A DNA stretch of 64,000 bases from an uncultured Actinomycetes bacterium (GTDB lineage: Bacteria; Actinomycetota; Acidimicrobiia; Acidimicrobiales; RAAP-2). The notes under the pieces are model-generated. The model did no database searches and had not been told where the DNA came from. It was given only the letters and a program-made list of their open reading frames with translations. The position numbers and the translations under genes were made by a program. The stretch's first letter is position 1. Each line of letters starts with the position of its first letter. Of this stretch, positions 39,914 through 49,110 are shown piece after piece. The stretch is from NCBI GenBank assembly GCA_903900235.1, contig CAIUMH010000134.1, positions 1 through 64,000 of the forward strand. Direction: 5' to 3'.

Positions 39914-41778
39914 CTGGCTCCTCCCCTCGCCGTCGTCGAGTCGGAGAGCACGCAGCGTGCCCCAGCCATCGGGCCCCCGACACTCGCGACCGTACAGCGC
40001 CCGAGTCGCCGCTGACGACGGGTATCGACACCGACGGTGGGGTCGAGTGACCAGACCAATGCCTGCTGGTGCACCGCAGGCAGACGGCCGGTGGCCGCCG
40101 TGATCAGGGCCGCGGCGGCGACCGGCTGCAGGGGTCGATCGTAGGCCGGCAGGTCCCGATCGATCGGCAGCACCACCGTGGTGACCCCCCAGTCGTGGAG
40201 GGCCTGGGCTACCGCCGGGACGCTTGCCTCATTAAGTGCGGTCGACGGGAATGCCCCTGAGACCGTCATCAGGGCCTCCTGGGCGTGGCGATGGGTCCCG
40301 GCCATCGACGGATCGGAGCCCGGACCGTCGCCGCCGGCCATAGCGAAGCGGAAGCCAGGGACCACCTGCCAGGCCAGCGAGCTCTGCAGGGCCGAGAAGG
40401 CCACCGGGATCGGGAGCACAACCGGGCGGGGCCCGAGGCGATGAACCGTGGCAAACCACTGCGGAACCACCACCGGCTCGGCGGTCAGCGGCAGCGCGGG
40501 AGCGAGCACGGCGGCGAGAGGCGCCAACGCCAGCAGGCCGGCCCCAAGCCCGAGCCCGCGTCCTCGCCTCGGCCAGCGCGCTGCCACGGCGGCGACCAGG
40601 TGGTCGATGACGAGGCCCAGGCACATCGCCAGGCAGCCGATCGCCACGACCAGGAAGCGGACCGGCACCACGTCGCTGGCCAGTGGGAGGTCGGCGAGGA
40701 GCCCCCACGGCCGGAGACCACCACTGCCCAGGGAGAGGGCGAGGGCGACGGTCCCGATGGCACCGAACAGCCACAGTCGCCGATCGCGGCGGAAGGCCAC
40801 GAGGCCGATCGCCACCACCAGCAGCACCCCGGGGCCGATGAACTCGGCCGACACCGTCGGTCCCTGGTACGCCCCAACCCGGTGGGCGAAGGCCTCAAGG
40901 ACGGTCGAGGAGCTGCTCGGAACGACCAGCGAGTGAAGGCTGGCTCCAACCGACCTGAGCGAGGCCGAGGGGTAGTAGCTCCCGTGCACATGTGCTCTGC
41001 CTCGAAGCGCGAACCAGGTCGGCCAGGCCAGCACGACCACGCTCAGTCCAGCTGCGGTGCTCAGGCCGAGCAGCGCATGGCGACGGCGAGTGGGGCTCGG
41101 TCTGGCGAGCGACGAGCGGACCGCCACCACGAGCAGGCCGATGCCGCAGGCCAGGGCCATCATCGCCAGCACCTCGGTGGAGATGAAGAACTGCCAGGCG
41201 ACGAGGCCAGCGAGACCCAGGCCGACCAGCAGCGGCGAACGGCGCTGGGTGACCACCAGCTCGTCGAGGCAGGCCACGATCAACGGAAGTGCCACCAGCA
41301 TCCCGACCACGAGGTGGGCCTGGGCCAGGTTCATCAGGACGAACGGTGAGAAGCCGAAGAGCAGGCCACCGACGAACGCCGCTGGTCGCCACGCCACCCA
41401 CCGACAGATCAACGCGTACATCGCCATCGCGCTCACTATCGGGGCCACGGTGAGGGCGACGTTGAGCGAGACGACGGAACCGGCGAGAGCGGTGAGCGGG
41501 CTGAGCGGAATCCCGAGGCCCAGCTGCGTCGCACCGTCGAGGACGTTGACCCCTCCGGGATGCCACATCAACGGCGTCCACAGGGGCGTCAGACCGTGGC
41601 CGACGGCGTGGGCGGCGAAGCCCATGAACCACAACGAGTAGGCCGGATCCCCACAGCCGCACATCGAGGTGGTGCTCGGGTCGCTCGTCCAGACCGACCA
41701 GAAGACCCCGACACCGGCGGCGACATAGAGCCCGGCGGCGAGGATCGTCGAGCGCCAGGAGGACACCCGAGTGCTCAC
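39910..41778 (-). CDS. Large polytopic membrane protein, CGCGD paralog 4 (GT-C-like)
   Basis: SMCGCGDPAYSLWFMGFAAHAVGHG; HDWGVTTVVLPIDRDLPAYD; 4-bp overlap with paralog 3. Confidence 0.8.
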   Translation of the reverse strand: MSTRVSSWRSTILAAGLYVAAGVGVFWSVWTSDPSTTSMCGCGDPAYSLWFMGFAAHAVGHGLTPLWTPLMWHPGGVNVLDGATQLGLGIPLSPLTALAGSVVSLNVALTVAPIVSAMAMYALICRWVAWRPAAFVGGLLFGFSPFVLMNLAQAHLVVGMLVALPLIVACLDELVVTQRRSPLLVGLGLAGLVAWQFFISTEVLAMMALACGIGLLVVAVRSSLARPSPTRRRHALLGLSTAAGLSVVVLAWPTWFALRGRAHVHGSYYPSASLRSVGASLHSLVVPSSSSTVLEAFAHRVGAYQGPTVSAEFIGPGVLLVVAIGLVAFRRDRRLWLFGAIGTVALALSLGSGGLRPWGLLADLPLASDVVPVRFLVVAIGCLAMCLGLVIDHLVAAVAARWPRRGRGLGLGAGLLALAPLAAVLAPALPLTAEPVVVPQWFATVHRLGPRPVVLPIPVAFSALQSSLAWQVVPGFRFAMAGGDGPGSDPSMAGTHRHAQEALMTVSGAFPSTALNEASVPAVAQALHDWGVTTVVLPIDRDLPAYDRPLQPVAAAALITAATGRLPAVHQQALVWSLDPTVGVDTRRQRRLGRCTVASVGGPMAGARCVLSDSTTARGGAR

Positions 41779-43550
41779 CGCTTGGGAGCGCAGAGCTGCT
41801 GGCGCGCCCGGATCGGGTCGGGCGAGAAGCGCAGGAAGGTGTTCGCCACCGAGGCGACCACGTTGCCCAGGGCCCGGCCTGGGGTGAGCGGGGCGGTGAT
41901 GTCGTCGAGGTAGGAGTGCAGGCCTCCGCAGGCCAGCGCACCACGCGCCGCGTCGATCTGGAGTCGGGTGGCCGCGCCGGGGATCGCCGTCGTCCCGGTC
42001 AGGCCGAAGCGACCGAGCATCCAGGCCGGGCCGATGTACTTCTCATGGCCGGGCCGCGCATGGCGGAGCACGGTGACGTGGCTGCCGATTGGATTGGCCA
42101 GCGAGAAGGTGTCGAAGACGTAGACCTCGGGACCCGCAAGGTCGCCGACCACGCCGATGCCGGGGATGTTGGCCGCCAGGCGGAAGGGGAGCGGCGACCG
42201 GGCGGGCCGATGAGTCGCCGAGGCGAGTGGAGCGAAGGGGTTGGTGATGACGTCCATGCGCTGGGTACCCGCGGGCTGGCGTGCGGCCGAGACGGCCAGC
42301 GCCCTACCGGCTCGGCCTGACAGGGCCCGTCGATAGTCAGCCAGAGTGATCGGGTGGGCCTCGGCGGTGGCGGCGATCCAGCTGGCTCGCTCGTCGGAGA
42401 TGAAGATCGTCTGGAGGCCAAGGTGCGTCGGGACCGAGGGCACGTAGCGCAGGCCCACCACGCTCATCCCCGCCCAGACCACCATCGCGGCCGCCGCCAC
42501 CAGCAATGGGGTACGGCGTGGCTCAAGTGAGAGACCCATCGGGAGGCACAGGGCGAAGAGACCGGGGAGCAGGAGCCGTCCGTGCATGTAGTCGCCGCCG
42601 AGGTGGATGACATAGAGGGCGTCGAGGACGCCCACGAGCATCGGGGTCACCACCAGCAGCACGCCACGCCGATCCCCGGCGGCCCACCAGGTCCGGGCGG
42701 GGACCGCCACCAACACCAGACCGAGGACGAGCGGGAGCCACAGCAAGTAGGGATCGATCAGGTCGAGTGCATAGGTGGCTCCCTGTGACCACCAGGAGCC
42801 GGCCGCGTCCTTGGCCAGGCCTGTGGTGGGGATGAGTAGGGCGTAGTACGCCATCCGGAACAGCTCGTAGGCCGCCGGGACGATCGCAGCCAGCGCCACC
42901 AGGACACCCGCCGATCGGAGCCGGCGGGCATGGACCTCGACCGAGACCAGGCTGGCCACGAAGACCGCCGAGGCGATGGCCAGCTCGGGGCGAACCAGCA
43001 TCCCGAGACCCATCACCACCGCAGAGGTGCGCAGCAGCCGGGACTCATCGGTGGCCACAACCAGCAGCCAGAACGATCCGGCCAGCCACGCGAAGGCCAT
43101 CGAGGTCTCGAGGCCAGAGGTCGAGAACTCCCAGACCACGGGCACGGCCGACACCACGAGCAGGCCCAGCGGAGCCACCTGGACCGCGCCACGCCGAACC
43201 CGGAGGCGCTGGAGCGCTCGACCGCCGACGAGGAAGGCGACCAGCGTGCAGACGAGCCCGAGGAGCACTGAGAGCCACTCGAGCGAGGCGAACGGAGCAA
43301 GCAGATGGGCGATCCCGAGCGTGAGAACCCACAATGGGTCGGAGTCGGCCTCGACCCGCTCGCCGATGTTGTAGACGGGGCCGTGGCCGGCGAAGACATT
43401 GTGGAGGATCCGGAAGTTGATGAACGCGTCCTCGTCGACCCAGCGATAGACCCAGGCCCCGACCAGAGCCACCGTGGTCGGGATCGCTACGAGGATCCAG
43501 CCCATGGCGACCCCTCGACGGCTCACCGCTCTCCCCCTCGACCCGGCCAT
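41775..43550 (-). CDS. Arabinofuranosyltransferase-like (AftB-like) membrane protein
   Basis: WVDEDAFINFRILHNVFAGHGPVYNIGERVEADSDPLW matches the first-loop pattern I associate with mycobacterial AftB; 4-bp overlap with paralog 4; start 43550 or 43505. Confidence 0.65.
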   Translation of the reverse strand: MAGSRGRAVSRRGVAMGWILVAIPTTVALVGAWVYRWVDEDAFINFRILHNVFAGHGPVYNIGERVEADSDPLWVLTLGIAHLLAPFASLEWLSVLLGLVCTLVAFLVGGRALQRLRVRRGAVQVAPLGLLVVSAVPVVWEFSTSGLETSMAFAWLAGSFWLLVVATDESRLLRTSAVVMGLGMLVRPELAIASAVFVASLVSVEVHARRLRSAGVLVALAAIVPAAYELFRMAYYALLIPTTGLAKDAAGSWWSQGATYALDLIDPYLLWLPLVLGLVLVAVPARTWWAAGDRRGVLLVVTPMLVGVLDALYVIHLGGDYMHGRLLLPGLFALCLPMGLSLEPRRTPLLVAAAAMVVWAGMSVVGLRYVPSVPTHLGLQTIFISDERASWIAATAEAHPITLADYRRALSGRAGRALAVSAARQPAGTQRMDVITNPFAPLASATHRPARSPLPFRLAANIPGIGVVGDLAGPEVYVFDTFSLANPIGSHVTVLRHARPGHEKYIGPAWMLGRFGLTGTTAIPGAATRLQIDAARGALACGGLHSYLDDITAPLTPGRALGNVVASVANTFLRFSPDPIRARQQLCAPKR

Positions 43551-43643
43551 CTCTCCATTGTGACCTCGGTCAGGCGAGAGGTGGTGCGGTACCATCAGCC
43601 CGATGCCGAGGCCGTGCCGACGTCCGGGAGCGATGCGGTCGAA

Positions 43644-44795
43644 ATGACGGACGCCACCGACGCCCCAGTGAGCCCCCTCAGCAGCGAGGCTCCAACCCCG
43701 GTGCCTCGGTCGCGGGCCTTTCGTCTCGGAAACCGGCCTCCCCTCACCGGGATCCGAGCCCTCGCGCTGGCCACCGTCTTGATCTACCACTCGAACTTCA
43801 AGACCCTGCCGGGCACGTGGGTGGCGTTGCAGATCTTCTTTGTCCTGTCCGGCTTCCTGATCACTGCCATGCTGGCCTCGGAGGGCAAGCGCAAGGGCCG
43901 AATCAGCCTCTCGGGGTTCTACGCCCGGCGCGGGGTGAGGCTCGTGCCTCCGCTGCTCCTGGTCATCGCGCTGCTCGGCATCTACGCCAGCTTCATCCAC
44001 GTGGCCGATGCTGCCCACCGGGTCTGGGGTGATTCGCTGGCGGCGCTCTTCTACTTCGCCGACTACCGCCAGGCCTTCAACCACGCCCCGTTCTTCGGGT
44101 ATCTCGCCCAGACCTGGTCGCTCTCGGTCGAGGAGCAGTTCTATGTCCTCTGGTCGCTGCTGATGGTCGTGGCCGTCGTCACCAAGCATCACAAGCTGGC
44201 CTATGGGTTCGCCGTCATTGGCCTGGTGGCGAGCACGGTGGATCGGACGTGGATCGTGCTCCACGCCCACCCGTTCACCGCAGGGACATTCCTGCGTACC
44301 TACTACGCGTTCGACCCTCGAGCCGATGCCCTCTTCTTCGGCTGCCTGCTGGGCCTGCTGGCCGCCGATGGGTGGCTCCTGCAGTGGGCAAGGTGGGCCA
44401 AGGGCTCAATCACCGTCCTCGCCGGCATCTCCACGCTGTTCTTCTGCTGGATCCTCCAATACACCCATCTGTTCGACCGGTCAGTCGTGTTGTGGTGGAT
44501 CCCGGCCACCACGCTCGCCTCGGGGATCTTGATTGTGTACTTCGTCGTCTGCCCGACAAGCCTCGGATCGCGATTTGCCGGGATCGGCGTGCTGGTGTTC
44601 ATCGGCGACCTGTCCTACACGGTGTACCTGCTCCACTTCCCGGTGTACCTCGCCACCATGCCCAGCGAACTCCACTGGTCCTTCTGGCCCGCCCAGGCCC
44701 TGCGGCTGGTCATCATCTTCGGGATTGCCACCCTCAGCTGGTTCCTCATGGAGCGACCCCTGATGCGCTGGCGCGCCAAGTCCGCCGCTCGCTGA
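43644..44795 (+). CDS. Acyltransferase-3 (OafA-like) family protein
   Basis: LTGIRALALATVLIYHSNF, IFFVLSGFLITAML, WSLSVEEQFYVLWSLL. Confidence 0.92.
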   Translation: MTDATDAPVSPLSSEAPTPVPRSRAFRLGNRPPLTGIRALALATVLIYHSNFKTLPGTWVALQIFFVLSGFLITAMLASEGKRKGRISLSGFYARRGVRLVPPLLLVIALLGIYASFIHVADAAHRVWGDSLAALFYFADYRQAFNHAPFFGYLAQTWSLSVEEQFYVLWSLLMVVAVVTKHHKLAYGFAVIGLVASTVDRTWIVLHAHPFTAGTFLRTYYAFDPRADALFFGCLLGLLAADGWLLQWARWAKGSITVLAGISTLFFCWILQYTHLFDRSVVLWWIPATTLASGILIVYFVVCPTSLGSRFAGIGVLVFIGDLSYTVYLLHFPVYLATMPSELHWSFWPAQALRLVIIFGIATLSWFLMERPLMRWRAKSAAR

Positions 44796-44836
44796 GCGGC
44801 CGGTACTTTCCGAGGCACCAGCGATACGATGCGGCG

Positions 44837-46924
44837 GTGCGACCCAGCCCGCCCGCGCTAATCGAGCCACCGGTCGGCCAGCGCCATCGAGAGCCACCGG
44901 TCTCCACCATCCCGGCCCTCGACGGGGTTCGAGCTCTCGGCATCATGCTCGTCCTGCTCTTCCACGGTGGCCTGTCGTCGATGGGCGGTGGCTTCTTCGG
45001 CGTCGACGTGTTCTTCGTCCTGTCCGGCTTCTTGATCACCGGGCTCCTCCTCGCCGAGTACCGCCGACAGCGGACCATCGAGCTGCTGCGGTTCTGGGGC
45101 CACCGGATCCGTCGCCTGGTCCCCGCCCTCTTGGCCCTGTTGGCCGCCCTCTGCTGCTATGCCGTCTTCCTTGCCCCCCCCGACACGGTCGGCCAGCTGC
45201 GCAGCGATGCCTTCGCCACCATGCTCTACGGCAACAACTGGCACCTGATCAGCCAAGGCCAGGGCTACTTCGCCGGCCTCGCCCTCCCGCGACCCCTCCT
45301 GCACACCTGGTCGCTCTCGATCGAGGAGCAGTTCTATGTGATCTGGCCGCTGCTGGTCCTCGGGATCCTGCGGCTGACTCGATCACGCGGCGTACTGCTC
45401 GCGGTGGCGCTCGCCGGGGCCACCGCCAGCGCCGTGGAGATGTCCTGGCTCTTCGATGGAGGCAAGGGTCTCGACCGGGTGTACTACGGGACCGACACCC
45501 GGGCCCAGGCCGTCCTGATCGGCGCCGCCCTGGCCATCGTCCTCGCCCGGCCTCTGCGGTCGAAGCGGACCTCGGGAGCCGACTCGTCCACCCATCTGCT
45601 TCGCACTCTCGAGCTCGGACCGGCCAGCCGAGCAGGACTCGGGCTCACCGGCGCCGCGGCCCTCGCCGGAATCCTCGTTCTGGTCATCTCCACCGACGCG
45701 GCGACGACATGGGTCTTCCACGGCGGCTTCGCCGTCATCTCGGTCCTGACCGCCCTGCTCATCGCCTCGGTCGGCCTCGTCCCCCAAAGCCCGGTCGCCC
45801 GGCTCCTCTCGTTGCGGCCAGTCCGCTACGTCGGCGCCATCTCCTATGGCCTCTACCTCTGGCACTGGCCACTCTTCGTGGTCCTCGACCACGACCGCAC
45901 CGGCCTGAGTGGTTTCTGGCTCCTCATCCTGCGCCTGGCCGTCACCGGAGCCGTCGCTGCCCTCTCCTTCCACCTTCTCGAAATGCCCATCCGGCGAGGC
46001 GCCCTTCGAGGGTGGCGCGGATGGGTCGCCGCCCCCCTCGGAATCAGTGCAGTTGCCATCGCCATCGCCCTCGTGACAGCGGGAGCCGCACCGGGCATCT
46101 CCTCCTATGCCACCATCAAGCCCTCGATGGCAAAGGGGCCCATCAGGTACGTTGACCAAGGGATTGGGCCCAATGTCCCGGTCGTCGCCGCCGGGACAGA
46201 CGGGCCCGTGCGGATGCTGCTGCTTGGCAGCTCGGAGGCCACCTTCCTCGCCTTCGGCCTCGGGCCGATCTCGGCGGCCCACGGCGTGTCCTTCTCCGGT
46301 GACGGTGTCATGGGCTGCGGATTCATCCATGCACCCACCGTGCTGCACGGCTCCCTTGAACACGGGCTGGCCGGCAGCCGCGGGGCGCTGGCAAACCTGG
46401 TGCCCTGCTCCACCCAAGAGCAGCGCTGGACCGCCGACCTCGCCGCCTTCAATCCTGATGTCGTGGTCGTCGCCAACGGGGCCTACGAGGTCCGCGACCA
46501 CCGGATCGACGGCCGATGGACCCACGTCGGCGACCCGACCTTCGACACCCTGCTCACCCGGACCATCTCGAACGATGTCCGCCTGCTGTCGTCCCGGGGC
46601 GCCAAGGTGATCCTGCTCACCGCTCCCTACTACCGCCAGGTCGAGGCACCCGACGGTTCAGGCTGGCCCGAAGATGAGACGGTTCGGGTCGATCGCTACA
46701 ACCAGATCCTCCGGCACGTTGCCGCCCAGCACCCGGGCCAGGCCATGATCCTCGACCTCCACCGGCGGCTCGATCCCCACGGCCGGTTCACCCCGGTCAT
46801 CGGTGGGATCCAAGCTCGGATGTCCGACGGGATCCACCTGACTCCCGCTGGAGCGAAGCTTGTGGCCCCGTGGATCCTCGATGCCGCACGCCGCGCCGGG
46901 TTGACTGCTCGCCAGCAGGGCTGA
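44837..46924 (+). CDS. Acyltransferase-3 with C-terminal SGNH-like domain
   Basis: ALDGVRALGIMLVLLFHGG, VFFVLSGFLITGLLL, WSLSIEEQFYVIWPLL; C-terminal LLLGSSEA ... DGIHLTPAGAKLVAPW. Confidence 0.9.
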   Translation: MRPSPPALIEPPVGQRHREPPVSTIPALDGVRALGIMLVLLFHGGLSSMGGGFFGVDVFFVLSGFLITGLLLAEYRRQRTIELLRFWGHRIRRLVPALLALLAALCCYAVFLAPPDTVGQLRSDAFATMLYGNNWHLISQGQGYFAGLALPRPLLHTWSLSIEEQFYVIWPLLVLGILRLTRSRGVLLAVALAGATASAVEMSWLFDGGKGLDRVYYGTDTRAQAVLIGAALAIVLARPLRSKRTSGADSSTHLLRTLELGPASRAGLGLTGAAALAGILVLVISTDAATTWVFHGGFAVISVLTALLIASVGLVPQSPVARLLSLRPVRYVGAISYGLYLWHWPLFVVLDHDRTGLSGFWLLILRLAVTGAVAALSFHLLEMPIRRGALRGWRGWVAAPLGISAVAIAIALVTAGAAPGISSYATIKPSMAKGPIRYVDQGIGPNVPVVAAGTDGPVRMLLLGSSEATFLAFGLGPISAAHGVSFSGDGVMGCGFIHAPTVLHGSLEHGLAGSRGALANLVPCSTQEQRWTADLAAFNPDVVVVANGAYEVRDHRIDGRWTHVGDPTFDTLLTRTISNDVRLLSSRGAKVILLTAPYYRQVEAPDGSGWPEDETVRVDRYNQILRHVAAQHPGQAMILDLHRRLDPHGRFTPVIGGIQARMSDGIHLTPAGAKLVAPWILDAARRAGLTARQQG

Positions 46925-46977
46925 GACCGCACCTGCGGCGACAGACCGCTGCGAAGCGTCGCTGCTACATTTCACCC

Positions 46978-49095
46978 ATGGCAGAGACCTTGGCCGAGCC
47001 AGTCGACGCTCTCGACGACGTCTCCCACGATGAGCTCGGAGCCTCCGGACGACTTCTGTTCCGCCAGTGGGCGGTCGTCGGGACACTCTGCGTCCTGCCG
47101 GTCTACGCCTATGTCCTGTTCGCTCTCTTCAGCGGTGCGGCCTATATCAACCGGGCCGTCGGACCGAGCGGGGTCTACACGTACCAGGCCAGCTCGATGC
47201 TCCACGGCCACCTGTGGATGCGGCCCAGCAACCTTGGAATCGAGGGCTTCGTCCATGACGGCCGCAGCTACACCTACTTCGGGATCTTCCCGTCGCTGCT
47301 ACGCCTGCCCTTCGTCGCCATCTTCGGCACCCACGGCAACGCCAACTACACCGCTGGCTCGATGTTCTTGGCCTGGACGGCCACGGCGATCTTCACCGCC
47401 CTGCTGATCTGGCGTCTCCGGCTCATGACCCGAGGCCACGCCGCACTGCACCGACTCGAGGCCGCCAGTTACGGTGTCCTGCTGGCCAGCATCCTCGGTG
47501 GCTCGGTGATCGTCTTTTTGGCCTCGAGCCCTTGGGTCTACAACGAAGACTTCGCCTGGTCCATCGCCCTGAGCATCGGGGTGTTCTGGAGCTTGCTTGG
47601 GGTGATCGACAGCCCGACTTGGGGCCGCATCGCCGGCAGCGGAGCGCTCATCTTGGCCGCGAGCCTCAACCGACTCACCGCCGGCTGGGCCTGTGTGATC
47701 GCCGCCCTCGCCATCGGGGCCTGGTTCTGGTTGTCGAAGCGCCACACCGGAAATCGACAGTGGGTGCTGCCGGTGGTGGCCATCGGCATGATTCCGCTGA
47801 TCGTCAGCTGTGCCATCAACTACGCCAAGTTCGGCCTCCCCTTCGGACTCCCCATGGCTGACCAGGTCTGGGCGCAGGTCAACGCCCACCGCCGGGACTT
47901 CCTCGCCGCCAACGGCGGAAAGGCCTTCAGCTTCTCCTTCCTGCCGTCCACCCTCAATGCCTATCTGAACCCACTGAACCTCAGTGTGAGCGGGGTCTGG
48001 CCCTATGTGCAACCGCCCTCCACGCTGCCGAGGATCATCGGGTCGGCCACCTTCGACCAGACCTATCCGACCGCCAGCATCCCCGCCACCATGCCGCTGC
48101 TCACCGGCCTCGGGATCTGGGGGCTCGTGTGCACCCTGCGGCCACGGCCTCACGGTCGGATCGCCGAGGTCCGTTTCGTGCTCATCCCCGCCGTGATCGG
48201 CTGCGCCGGGGTGCTGCTGTGGGGCTACATCGCCAATCGCTACATGGCCGACTTCATGCCCCTGATCATCGTGGCGGCGAGCGTTGGTCTGATCGACATC
48301 GCCCGGCGGTTCGAGGGCCGTAGCCGTGCCGTTCGCCGCCGGTCCTTCGCCGTGCTGGTCGTGCTCGGCGTCCTCGGCGTGGGGGTCAACGCGGCGGTGT
48401 CCACTACGCCCTCCTCCTCGTGGTCGAAGGGCCAGCTGGTCAACCTGCTGTCGTATCAGCGCATCTTTTCGCCGGGAGCGCTGCGCAGCACGCTGACCGT
48501 CACCAACCACCTCCCCACCTGGGCTCCAGCCGGGCGCCTTTTCGCCACCCCCACCTGCTCGGGTCTCTACCGATCCAACGGCGAGAACTTCGCCGACGTC
48601 CCTGGCCAGCAAGCCGAACACCTCACCATGAGCCCGGTGATCCAAGGTCCGCAGTACGTCCATGATCTGTGGATTTCCATTTCGGTGCCCATCTCGCAGC
48701 TCCACGGCGACACCACCATCTTCCGCATGGGGCCCACCCGAATCGTCATGCGCCCGTTCGACCGCTGGGCCGTCGGCTTCTTCGTCGTCAACCCCGGTCG
48801 GCCCGACATCACGTGGCCCGTGGCCGGAGGGGGATGGTTCCCTCTGGTGCCCGAGCGTCGCTATGCCATGCAGATCGTCGCCGACCCGAACCTCGGCTCG
48901 ATCAAAGTCTTGTGGTACAACAAGCGATTCAAGGACCTCGGCATCCCGATGATCGACCATCTCATCACCACCAAGGCGCCTCAGCACGTCGTGGCGACCC
49001 CCCCGGCCGATCGAGCGACCGCCAAGGTGGTGGTCACCCCCACCGGACGGGTGCTGCCCCCCTACCCACTCTGCCGAGACCTGACCGGTCGCTGA
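46978..49095 (+). CDS. Polytopic membrane protein with C-terminal extracytoplasmic domain, family B copy 1
   Basis: TYQASSMLHGHLWMRPSNLGIEGFVHDGRSYTYFGIFPSLLRLP; CSGLYRSNGENF; paralogous to 51203-53296. Confidence 0.78.
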   Translation: MAETLAEPVDALDDVSHDELGASGRLLFRQWAVVGTLCVLPVYAYVLFALFSGAAYINRAVGPSGVYTYQASSMLHGHLWMRPSNLGIEGFVHDGRSYTYFGIFPSLLRLPFVAIFGTHGNANYTAGSMFLAWTATAIFTALLIWRLRLMTRGHAALHRLEAASYGVLLASILGGSVIVFLASSPWVYNEDFAWSIALSIGVFWSLLGVIDSPTWGRIAGSGALILAASLNRLTAGWACVIAALAIGAWFWLSKRHTGNRQWVLPVVAIGMIPLIVSCAINYAKFGLPFGLPMADQVWAQVNAHRRDFLAANGGKAFSFSFLPSTLNAYLNPLNLSVSGVWPYVQPPSTLPRIIGSATFDQTYPTASIPATMPLLTGLGIWGLVCTLRPRPHGRIAEVRFVLIPAVIGCAGVLLWGYIANRYMADFMPLIIVAASVGLIDIARRFEGRSRAVRRRSFAVLVVLGVLGVGVNAAVSTTPSSSWSKGQLVNLLSYQRIFSPGALRSTLTVTNHLPTWAPAGRLFATPTCSGLYRSNGENFADVPGQQAEHLTMSPVIQGPQYVHDLWISISVPISQLHGDTTIFRMGPTRIVMRPFDRWAVGFFVVNPGRPDITWPVAGGGWFPLVPERRYAMQIVADPNLGSIKVLWYNKRFKDLGIPMIDHLITTKAPQHVVATPPADRATAKVVVTPTGRVLPPYPLCRDLTGR

Positions 49096-49110
49096 GGAAG
49101 ATTCCTCAGC
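49091..49110. terminator. Bidirectional terminator candidate GCTGAGGA-AGAT-TCCTCAGC
   Basis: Perfect inverted repeat containing the stop codons of both convergent genes. Confidence 0.5.

Noticed and set aside
33971-41778. CRISPR-like or IS-mediated origin of the four tandem genes
   Set aside because: Repetition is of diverged full-length proteins, with no short regularly spaced repeats, transposase or terminal inverted repeats
45383-46525. 380-aa minus-strand ORF opposite the SGNH acyltransferase
   Set aside because: Shadow frame with low-complexity composition
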